Assembly: GCA_964517555.1 (NCBI GenBank)
Contig: CAZFEF010000015.1
Location: 1-20,234 of the forward strand
Origin: DAONDZ01 sp964517555
Lineage (GTDB): Bacteria; Patescibacteriota; Patescibacteriia; Patescibacteriales; UBA12465
Direction of reading: 5' to 3'
Length of the DNA stretch: 20,234 nucleotides
The notes under the pieces are model-generated. The model saw only the letters and a list, made by a program, of their open reading frames with translations, was not told where the DNA came from and searched no databases. Shown piece after piece: positions 14,179 through 20,234 of this stretch (positions are counted from its first letter, which is position 1; the number at the start of each line of letters is the position of its first letter). A program made the translations under genes and the position numbers.

Positions 14179-16398
14179 TTATTTTTTATTATTTAATTCT
14201 TCGGCCAAATGGCGATATTCCTGAAAGAGGCGCGAATTTCCCAGTTCCTGATAAAGGTAGGAAATGGCCAACGGCCAAATATAATTTTCTTTGTCCAGAT
14301 ACATGGCCCGGAAGTTAAACCATAGGGCCTGATCAAAATTTCCTTCCAGATAATAAGTATCGGCTATTTTCTTATACAACCTCAAATCATAATTATGTCT
14401 GATAGCTTCTTGATAATACCCTCGAGCCGCTAAATAATTTTTTTGTTTGACGTCAGCTTCCCCTAGATAATATTCCAACGTCGACAAATAACGGGACACA
14501 TCTTGCCTATGCCATTCATTAAGGCGCGGATCATGACTATCTGGCACTAAGCGTCTAGCTTCTTCTAAATAAATTTTAGCCTCTTCTGTTTTCCCCTGGT
14601 AGAGATAAAGCCTAGATAAAGCTAAATAATTTTCCGGCAAAGAGGGGGTATAATCAATAGCCTGCAAAAATAAATCTTCGGCTAGAGGATAATTCCCCTT
14701 CAAGGCTTGCAGTTTAGCGTTAGCCACTAAAGAAAAATAATCTTGATCATCGATAGAGACACCTGCAAATTGTGCCGCAAACAATCTACGACTCTTTTCG
14801 GCAGGACCATCAAAAATCGCTTCATACCATAAAGAAATATAGCGATCACGATAATGGCTTGGCTGTAAAATCGGCAAAATTCGCAGACGCTCATAATATT
14901 CAGCCGCCTCTTCATAGCGGCCAGAATTAAAATTATCACGGACCGCATAAAAATAACAGTCAGCCGTCAAGGTGGATAATTGTAATTTAACCCCCAGAAG
15001 TAGAAACGGAAACAGAAACAACCAAAAAGACAGGCGCCATTGCTGGTGCAACTTGCCGCTGCCAAAAACAATTTCTGGTTTATGGTTTCGATTTTCATAA
15101 AAACCGGCGGCCAAAGCTAGATAAAGCCAAAAATATAATTGTCCGGCCACAAAACTAAAACCAAATAACAATGAAACAAAGTAGCCAGCCAGAGCCAAAA
15201 TTAGATACTTGGCTCCACGATTAACCTGCCGTTGCTGGTCAAGCAATAAATAAATTTCAATAAGCATCCAGACATAAAGCCCCGCCAAGATAATTCCACC
15301 AGCCAGAGCTAAATCTAAAATAAAATTATGCGCTCGATTAGTGCGAGCATTAACATAACCGTTGATACCCCAATCTCTCTCGTAGTATTTAATCAACACC
15401 GATTCTTGATTTTCTAAACCATAACCTTGAAGCGGTTGACGATAAATACTGGAGAGAGAGTCGCGCCAAAATATCAGCCGCGAAGACACACTCCCCTTCT
15501 TCCAGTCAAAAGCGGAACGCAATCTTTCGCTAAAATTATTCTGACCGTTAAACAGCAAAACCAAAAATCCAACCGATACTAATATTACGACGGCCAAGCC
15601 AACGTAAGTTCGCTTAACAGTTAGCCAACCACGCTGACGGCACTGATTCCACGTCCAAGCGACCATTAAAGCTAAGGCGAGAAATAACCCCAACCAAGCG
15701 CTACGACTAGCCGTAAAATAAATAGCTCCTAATTGTAAAAACAACACCAAGCCTCCCAGAATCCGCCACCAACGTTGTCGAAAACGCCCGAGTAAATAGA
15801 GCGTTAACGGCCAAGTTAGGAGCAAGAAAGACCCTAAAAAATTAGGCTGGCCTAAAGTGGAAGTTGCCCGGCCAGTTATAAAAGCCGGCTCGCTCCAACG
15901 AATCGGATCGAAGGCCATCATCTGCAACCAGGCATAAAGGCTAACTAAGCCAGCGCTAGCCGTAATTGCCCCGGCTACAAAATCAAATTTACGGCGGAAA
16001 TCACCATAACTGAAATTGTAAACCAGCAAGAAAAACCAAAGAAAGAAAAATAAATAGCTCAAAACACCCTCTTGGCGATCATAGAGACCAAAAAAGCTTA
16101 AACCCCGATCCGGAGACCAAATTAAAGTTAAAAGCAAAAAAACCATCAAGGCCCCAACCGCCAAATAATGCCTGGCTCGAAAGTTTATCTGCTTAGCGCC
16201 AAATAACAGATAACGCCCCAACGACAGAAACAACAACAACGACAACGAAGTCCTAAAATATATGGTTTTATTCAATTCAAAGACATTGACATTCGGAAAA
16301 AGCCAAGCGAAGATTAAAGGAATTAAAAAGATGGTAATTAAGTAAACGGCTTCAATGGATCTTTCCAATAAACGCCGCCAGTCAAAGTTTGATTTCAT
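14179..16398 (-). CDS. O-antigen ligase/polymerase-like membrane protein with C-terminal TPR repeats
   Basis: A 739-residue protein. The first roughly 470 residues hold about eleven to twelve membrane helices of the Wzy/WaaL/PglL group. Recognisable segments are TLGQPNFLGSFLL (181-193), FTASRSAWLG (228-237) and, in the large outer loop, RAHNFILDL (355-363) with the conserved His357. A last helix at about 455-475 precedes an outside-facing domain of tetratricopeptide repeats (about 483-739). The family transfers or polymerises lipid-linked glycans. Being 2 bases from the prepilin peptidase gene, it might glycosylate pilins as PglL-type transferases do; that is inference. The message is predicted to start at or near the ATG. 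Stop is TAA. Confidence 0.85.
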   Translation of the reverse strand: MKSNFDWRRLLERSIEAVYLITIFLIPLIFAWLFPNVNVFELNKTIYFRTSLSLLLFLSLGRYLLFGAKQINFRARHYLAVGALMVFLLLTLIWSPDRGLSFFGLYDRQEGVLSYLFFFLWFFLLVYNFSYGDFRRKFDFVAGAITASAGLVSLYAWLQMMAFDPIRWSEPAFITGRATSTLGQPNFLGSFLLLTWPLTLYLLGRFRQRWWRILGGLVLFLQLGAIYFTASRSAWLGLFLALALMVAWTWNQCRQRGWLTVKRTYVGLAVVILVSVGFLVLLFNGQNNFSERLRSAFDWKKGSVSSRLIFWRDSLSSIYRQPLQGYGLENQESVLIKYYERDWGINGYVNARTNRAHNFILDLALAGGIILAGLYVWMLIEIYLLLDQQRQVNRGAKYLILALAGYFVSLLFGFSFVAGQLYFWLYLALAAGFYENRNHKPEIVFGSGKLHQQWRLSFWLFLFPFLLLGVKLQLSTLTADCYFYAVRDNFNSGRYEEAAEYYERLRILPILQPSHYRDRYISLWYEAIFDGPAEKSRRLFAAQFAGVSIDDQDYFSLVANAKLQALKGNYPLAEDLFLQAIDYTPSLPENYLALSRLYLYQGKTEEAKIYLEEARRLVPDSHDPRLNEWHRQDVSRYLSTLEYYLGEADVKQKNYLAARGYYQEAIRHNYDLRLYKKIADTYYLEGNFDQALWFNFRAMYLDKENYIWPLAISYLYQELGNSRLFQEYRHLAEELNNKK

Positions 16399-16404
16399 AG
16401 TCTA

Positions 16405-16415
16405 ATTATACCATA
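16405..16415 (-). promoter_or_regulatory. Extended -10 promoter of the ligase/TPR gene
   Basis: The minus strand reads ATGGTATAAT (TGn extension plus perfect -10, TATAAT at 16410-16405) with no good -35. Only six bases separate the -10 from the ATG at 16398, so transcription would start at about the initiation codon (leaderless). Confidence 0.6.
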
Positions 16416-16417
16416 TC

Positions 16418-16447
16418 TTAAAACCGTCCCCTAGAGGACGGTTTTAA
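16418..16447 (-). terminator. Intrinsic terminator after secF
   Basis: A perfect stem AAAACCGTCC / GGACGGTTTT with loop TCTAGG, extended by TTA/TAA-type flanking pairs. It lies about 11 bases after the secF stop codon. The T-run is mostly within the stem, so strength is uncertain. Confidence 0.8.
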
Positions 16448-16457
16448 CCACAAAATA

Positions 16458-17378
16458 TTATTTTTTCTTTCGTTGCTGTATTTTTTCAGCGATTACTAAC
16501 AAAGGCGAGGCCAAGAAAATAGAGCTATAAGTACCGAAGAAAACACCGACTAATAAAGCCAAAGAAAAATATTTAATCGAATCACCTCCGAAAAGCACGA
16601 TGGCCAACATTACCAAGATAACGGTCATTGAAGTATTAATGGAGCGAACCAGGGTCTGATTGACACTGCGATTAACTGTATTTTCAAAGTCAGAATCGCT
16701 CTTAGGTAGATTTTCTCGAATACGATCAAAAACGACGATGGTGTCATGGACGCTAAAACCCAAAACGGTCAAAACCGCGGCCACAAAAGAAGCATTAACC
16801 TCCACTCCCCAAAAATGACCTAAGATAGCAAAGAAACCAATAACTAAAAACACATCGTGGAATAAGGCAATTAAAGTAACTACGCCGTACTTCCAGGAAG
16901 CAACTGGCTTAGAGACCTTGCGGAAAGCTAGAGCTATATAGACGCTGATGGCGATTAAAACTAACAAAATAGAAGAAATGGCCTTGCGTTGCATCTCCTG
17001 ACCGACGGCTGGGCCGATAGAAGTAAAGTTAACCTCTTCAAAGTTGCCGGCACCGGAATTTTTTTGTTCAGCTAATTTTTTTAAGCTAGCCACCACCTGC
17101 TGATGGACATCCTCGCTAGATTCTTGAAAACGCAAAATGAAAGAGTTCTCAGTCGGTTGAATAGTCAAACTACTCAATTCCAAGGACTTAACGGCCCCCT
17201 GAACCTCTAAGACATTAGGTTGGTTCTGACCGACAAATTTAGCTTCCAATAAACTGCCACCGGTAAAATCAATACCCATCTTTAAACCCCAAAGGCTCAA
17301 AGCGGTAATAGCGGCAATTAACAAAACAATTGAGATACCGATCCAAACTTTACCCTTTTGAATAATGCGATAAGTCAT
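16458..17378 (-). CDS. secF: Protein translocase subunit SecF
   Basis: A 306-residue membrane protein of the RND-like SecDF complex, which uses the proton gradient to pull exported proteins through SecYEG. The first helix (about 11-32) is followed by GIDFTGG (35-41), a short periplasmic domain, and five C-terminal helices. The conserved LGFSVHDTIVVFDRIREN lies at 206-223. The C-terminus is basic (QQRKKK). It starts 4 bases after secD and lacks a Shine-Dalgarno motif. A terminator follows directly. Stop is TAA. Confidence 0.96.
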   Translation of the reverse strand: MTYRIIQKGKVWIGISIVLLIAAITALSLWGLKMGIDFTGGSLLEAKFVGQNQPNVLEVQGAVKSLELSSLTIQPTENSFILRFQESSEDVHQQVVASLKKLAEQKNSGAGNFEEVNFTSIGPAVGQEMQRKAISSILLVLIAISVYIALAFRKVSKPVASWKYGVVTLIALFHDVFLVIGFFAILGHFWGVEVNASFVAAVLTVLGFSVHDTIVVFDRIRENLPKSDSDFENTVNRSVNQTLVRSINTSMTVILVMLAIVLFGGDSIKYFSLALLVGVFFGTYSSIFLASPLLVIAEKIQQRKKK

Positions 17379-17382
17379 ATGA

Positions 17383-18837
17383 TTATTGGCGCTTAACCGT
17401 AGTCACTAACCAATGGTATTTAGTCAGCCACTTAGGATTGATTAATTTTAAGAAATTGCGAGTAACAATAATGGCGGTAAACATAGAAATCAAGACACCG
17501 AGCAATAGTGTAAAGGCGAAACCCTTAATCACCGAGCTGGAGGACAGAATCAAAACGAAACAGACGATGATTGTGGTGATGTTGCTGTCACGAATAGAAG
17601 GCCAAGCTCGGGAAAAACCATCAGCAATAGAGCGAGACAAATCCTTTCCAGCTCTTAGTTCTTCTTTTAAGCGTTCAAAGATTAAAATATTAGCGTCAAC
17701 GGCCATGCCAATAGATAAAATAAACCCGGCGATACCAGATAAGGTTAAAGTCACCGGCCACAGCTTGAAAACTGCTAGAGAAATCAAACCGTAGATCAAC
17801 AAAGCAAAAACCGACAACAAACCAGGTAAACGATAGAAGAAAATCATGAAAACAGCAACTACCAATAAAGCTATTAATCCGGCTTCAATACTGTGAGTAA
17901 CTGATTCTTGCCCCAAAGTTGCCCCGACGGTTTGCTGACTAATCAAAGAGATAGGCACTGGCAAAGCACCGGTATTTAATCTCTGAGCTAATAGTTTAGC
18001 CTCCTGAGCGGAAAAAGTACCGCTGATGCTGGCCTTACCTCCAGAAATCTTAGACTGCACATTAGGAACGCTAATTGGATAGCCATCTAGGAAAATAGCT
18101 ACCGGACGACCAATATTACGAGCGGTAATATCTTCAAAAAGCTTAGCGCCCTCATCATTAAATTCCAAAGAAACCTCTGGGGCACCATCATTAGGATTAA
18201 AGTTAACCACGGCTCGCTTCAAATGTTTACCGGTCAATTCAGTATTAATCCAGACCGGCTCAGTAGTAGCCTGATCATTAATCTTGACTGAACTACTAGC
18301 CGCTTTGTCAGTTTCAATAGTCAAACCATCGATGCTAGGAATACTAATTGCCGCCCCAGATCCAGACTGCTCCTTGAACTCCAACAGAGGAGTTTCGCCA
18401 ATCATTTTAATTGCTTCTTTAACATCCTTAACACCGGCCAACTCGGCAATAATTCGATAATTGCCAGCCATGGTTTTGTTGACCTGGACTATCGGCTCAC
18501 TAACACCAAAAACGTTGACCCGGCGCTCTACTACACCGCGTACCCCTTCCAAGGCGCTACTCTTGTCGCTATCGGGAACATTTTTGACATCAGCTTCATA
18601 AACCAATTGAGTACCTCCTTGCAAATCGAGTCCCAAACGAAAAGGGACCTCCCTGACCTTGGGCAATAATACATAATTTTTAGAAGCAGTGGCCACGGTT
18701 TCGCGAAATTGATTATAGTAATTACCGCCACTGACCAAACCGGCCGCTAAAGCTAATAAAATAATCACCGCAAAAATCCACCAAGAACGACGTCGAGGGG
18801 AAGAATTAAAGACTTTCTGAAATAAATTTTGGCTCAT
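17383..18837 (-). CDS. secD: Protein translocase subunit SecD
   Basis: A 484-residue partner of SecF. The first helix is at about 19-36, followed by RLGLDLQGGTQLVYE (67-81), the family signature at the start of the periplasmic P1 domain. The P1 domain runs to about residue 310, and five helices follow, with GMAVDANILIFERLKEE (377-393) including the conserved Asp381. Length and order are those of a separate (unfused) SecD. It is the first gene of the secDF unit and diverges from the unknown gene at 19036. No Shine-Dalgarno motif precedes the ATG at 18837. Stop is TAA. Confidence 0.97.
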   Translation of the reverse strand: MSQNLFQKVFNSSPRRRSWWIFAVIILLALAAGLVSGGNYYNQFRETVATASKNYVLLPKVREVPFRLGLDLQGGTQLVYEADVKNVPDSDKSSALEGVRGVVERRVNVFGVSEPIVQVNKTMAGNYRIIAELAGVKDVKEAIKMIGETPLLEFKEQSGSGAAISIPSIDGLTIETDKAASSSVKINDQATTEPVWINTELTGKHLKRAVVNFNPNDGAPEVSLEFNDEGAKLFEDITARNIGRPVAIFLDGYPISVPNVQSKISGGKASISGTFSAQEAKLLAQRLNTGALPVPISLISQQTVGATLGQESVTHSIEAGLIALLVVAVFMIFFYRLPGLLSVFALLIYGLISLAVFKLWPVTLTLSGIAGFILSIGMAVDANILIFERLKEELRAGKDLSRSIADGFSRAWPSIRDSNITTIIVCFVLILSSSSVIKGFAFTLLLGVLISMFTAIIVTRNFLKLINPKWLTKYHWLVTTVKRQ

Positions 18838-18918
18838 ATTAAAGATGATAATGCAGAAACGCCCAGAAAATATCTGATGCGCTTAAAATTTATCCTAATT
18901 TATATTTTATCTCCTTTT

Positions 18919-18947
18919 ATATTAGGCCAAAGACTTCAAAAAATCAA
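18919..18947 (-). promoter_or_regulatory. Possible promoter of secDF
   Basis: On the minus strand, TTGATT (18947-18942), a 17-base spacer and TAATAT (18924-18919). Other AT-rich -10-like strings (TAAAAT) lie nearby, so the exact position is uncertain. The 198-base gap between secD and the divergent gene at 19036 otherwise shows no gene. Confidence 0.35.
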
Positions 18948-18970
18948 GGGGAACTCAGGGGAAATCTTGC

Positions 18971-18999
18971 TTGACTTATATTAACAATCCTGCTATTTT
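18971..18999 (+). promoter_or_regulatory. Promoter of the unknown gene at 19036
   Basis: -35 TTGACT (18971-18976), a 17-base spacer and -10 TATTTT (18994-18999). Transcription would start near 19006, giving a leader of about 30 bases without a Shine-Dalgarno motif. Confidence 0.6.
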
Positions 19000-19035
19000 A
19001 AAAGACTAAATATTGGACCTTAAAAATATATACAC

Positions 19036-19497
19036 ATGGAAAATATATGGATCATAATCATTGGGATGTTCATAATTGCCATCCCCATTATCCGCGGCAT
19101 TAAACACCGCGCTCGGATCAAAAAATTAATTTTGTACGTTCGGCGCCTGAAAGATCACCAGGAATTCTGGAGACAACAACAGTTGGCTAATTTCAACAAC
19201 ATTGGGCTGGGGGTTAAAATTGAATATTTCCCTGATCATATTGAAATTCATGACAGTCACAACGCCAACGTGATTAACCTTATTCTGGACGAAGAAAACC
19301 AGATAAAGGAAGAAACCAAGCTGCCATTCCGGATCATTACCAACACTGGGCGCTGCAAAACCTATGTGGCTACTATTAAAAATGGCAAAGTCACGGAAAT
19401 GGCCAGGACCTTTCAACACAAAGGAAGGACAAGAGATTCCTGGGCGGAAAAGAAATTAATCCGGTTAGGATTGTCCGGACTGGAAATCGTCATGTAA
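19036..19497 (+). CDS. Membrane-anchored protein of unknown function
   Basis: A 153-residue protein I do not recognise. One N-terminal membrane helix (about residues 3-20) is followed by a basic stretch (KHRARIKK, 23-30), which suggests the rest stays in the cytoplasm. The region at about 31-55 is helical and charged. From about 57 onward, alternating hydrophobic residues suggest a beta-rich domain (VKIEYFPDHIEIHD, FRIITNTGRCKTYVATIKNGKV). There are no recognisable catalytic motifs. It is a single-gene unit with its own promoter and a strong terminator, divergent from secD and upstream of clpP. Composition resembles its neighbours. Real coding status is supported by length, promoter, terminator and sensible amino-acid make-up. 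Confidence 0.7.
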   Translation: MENIWIIIIGMFIIAIPIIRGIKHRARIKKLILYVRRLKDHQEFWRQQQLANFNNIGLGVKIEYFPDHIEIHDSHNANVINLILDEENQIKEETKLPFRIITNTGRCKTYVATIKNGKVTEMARTFQHKGRTRDSWAEKKLIRLGLSGLEIVM

Positions 19498-19506
19498 ACG
19501 CCTGAC

Positions 19507-19547
19507 AAAGGACCTGCTGTCAATTGACTGCAGGCCCTTTTTATTTT
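19507..19547 (+). terminator. Intrinsic terminator after the unknown gene
   Basis: Stem AAAGGACCTGC / GCAGGCCCTTT (one A-C mismatch) with an inner GTC-AATT-GAC hairpin, then a T-rich tail. It starts 9 bases after the stop codon. The clpP -35 (TTGACT) sits in its loop region. Confidence 0.85.
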
Positions 19548-19552
19548 ATAAT
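19524..19552 (+). promoter_or_regulatory. Promoter of clpP
   Basis: -35 TTGACT (19524-19529), a 17-base spacer and a perfect -10 TATAAT (19547-19552). It overlaps the preceding terminator. Start near 19559, with a leader of about 24 bases. Confidence 0.75.
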
Positions 19553-19582
19553 GTTAAAACTTAATAAATAACCAAATATCAT

Positions 19583-20167
19583 ATGCCTTTAATTCCAACA
19601 GTTATTGAAAAAGACGGACAAGTAGAACGCGCTTATGACATCTATTCTCGTTTGTTAAAAGATCGGATTATTTTCCTAGGAGAGCCAATTGACGACCATG
19701 TTGCTAATATTGTCATAGCCCAATTCTTGTTTTTGGATGCTCAAGATAAAGATAAGGACATTAAGTTCTATATCAATTCCCCTGGAGGTTCAGTTACTGC
19801 CGGGCTAGCCATCTATGACACCATGCAATATATCAAAGCTGACATCACCACTATTTGTGTCGGTATGGCCGCTTCTATGGCCTCCCTGCTTTTAGCCGCT
19901 GGTACTCCGGGCAAAAGATTAGCGTTGCCCAACAGTGAAATCATGATCCATCAAGTAATGGGCGGAGCCGAAGGACAGGCATCGGATATCAAAATCAGGG
20001 CTGAAAGGATTTTAAAGATCAAAGATCGCTTAAATAATATTCTCGCTAACCACACCAACAAAAAAACAACCGAGGTAGAAAAAGACACCGACCGTGATTA
20101 TTTTATGACGCCAGATGAAGCTAAAAAATACGGCATCATTGACCGAGTTATCAAAAAACAATCATAA
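19583..20167 (+). CDS. clpP: ATP-dependent Clp protease proteolytic subunit
   Basis: The serine protease chamber subunit that degrades proteins fed by ClpX or other Clp ATPases; 194 residues, the usual length of mature ClpP. The catalytic triad is intact: Ser98 in GMAASMASL, His123 in MIHQ and Asp172 in DRDYFM, each one residue off the mature E. coli numbering. The oligomer handle region and the GGSVTAGLAIYDT substrate groove strand (68-80) are present. There is essentially no propeptide before the axial-loop sequence (MPLIPTVIE). It forms its own transcription unit; no clpX or tig lies adjacent. Stop is TAA. Confidence 0.97.
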   Translation: MPLIPTVIEKDGQVERAYDIYSRLLKDRIIFLGEPIDDHVANIVIAQFLFLDAQDKDKDIKFYINSPGGSVTAGLAIYDTMQYIKADITTICVGMAASMASLLLAAGTPGKRLALPNSEIMIHQVMGGAEGQASDIKIRAERILKIKDRLNNILANHTNKKTTEVEKDTDRDYFMTPDEAKKYGIIDRVIKKQS

Positions 20168-20201
20168 ACAAATATAAACAATGACGTCCTCCCCGCACTC
20201 C

Positions 20202-20228
20202 AAAAGCTACCCTAACAGGTAGCTTTTT
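20202..20228 (+). terminator. Intrinsic terminator after clpP
   Basis: A perfect 10-base-pair stem AAAAGCTACC / GGTAGCTTTT with loop CTAACA and a run of five T, about 35 bases after the clpP stop. The A-rich left arm could let it act on both strands. Confidence 0.9.
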
Positions 20229-20234
20229 CCATAC

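Noticed and set aside
17438..17794. Plus-strand open frame of 118 codons
   Set aside because: It is antisense to the conserved membrane region of SecD; a shadow frame.
18947..18968. Short repeat GGGGAA-CTCA-GGGGAA between secD and the divergent gene
   Set aside because: A single short tandem of six bases, with no further copies or symmetry to support an operator.
1..20234. CRISPR array, insertion sequence or prophage
   Set aside because: No spaced direct repeats, transposase or phage genes were seen; all genes fit a core chromosomal region.

Overview
The window looks like a piece of a small, streamlined, AT-rich bacterial chromosome, most likely from the Candidate Phyla Radiation (Patescibacteria; ABY1/Parcubacteria-like). 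Several things point that way. Spacing is very tight and Shine-Dalgarno motifs are almost absent. A complete anaerobic (class III) ribonucleotide reductase set sits beside NrdR. A soluble VirD4/TraG-like ATPase carries a C-terminal CxxC...CxxC ribbon. There is an N-terminally multi-pass orphan histidine kinase, a polymerase/ligase fused to TPR repeats, and a type IV pilin with its prepilin peptidase. The phylum assignment is inference from gene content; no ribosomal marker is present. TAA, TAG and TGA all end genes here, so the standard bacterial code applies.

Layout. Nearly everything from 1 to 18837 is on the minus strand. From the right: secD and secF (protein export) end in a terminator at about 16445-16420. 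Next comes a unit of O-antigen ligase/polymerase-TPR, prepilin peptidase, then (from its own promoter) ftsA and ftsZ, closed by a terminator at about 10806-10778. A membrane-anchored methyltransferase and an orphan sensor kinase follow as two single-gene units, each with its own promoter and terminator. After that is the deoxynucleotide unit: nrdR (behind two NrdR boxes), then nrdD, then a 48-residue gene carrying the NrdD glycyl-radical segment (own promoter), then nrdG. It runs on into a small membrane protein, the VirD4-like ATPase, a processive family-2 glycosyltransferase and tRNA-Gly(CCC). At the left edge a type IV pilin gene begins behind a strong promoter. On the plus strand at the right are a single-gene unit for an unknown membrane-anchored protein and clpP, each with promoter and terminator.

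How the genes fit together. NrdR, NrdD, the separate glycyl-radical peptide and NrdG form an anaerobic dNTP synthesis system. FtsA/FtsZ form the division ring. SecD/SecF, the prepilin peptidase, the pilin, the membrane ligase and the glycosyltransferase all concern export and decoration of the cell surface.

The most notable point is that the anaerobic ribonucleotide reductase is split. The 684-residue catalytic protein stops just after its zinc site. The conserved glycyl-radical loop (RVVGW) lies on a separate 48-codon gene with its own promoter. The second theme is regulatory compaction: -35 or -10 elements lie inside or against the preceding terminator at five junctions, and two transcripts are predicted to be leaderless or nearly so.
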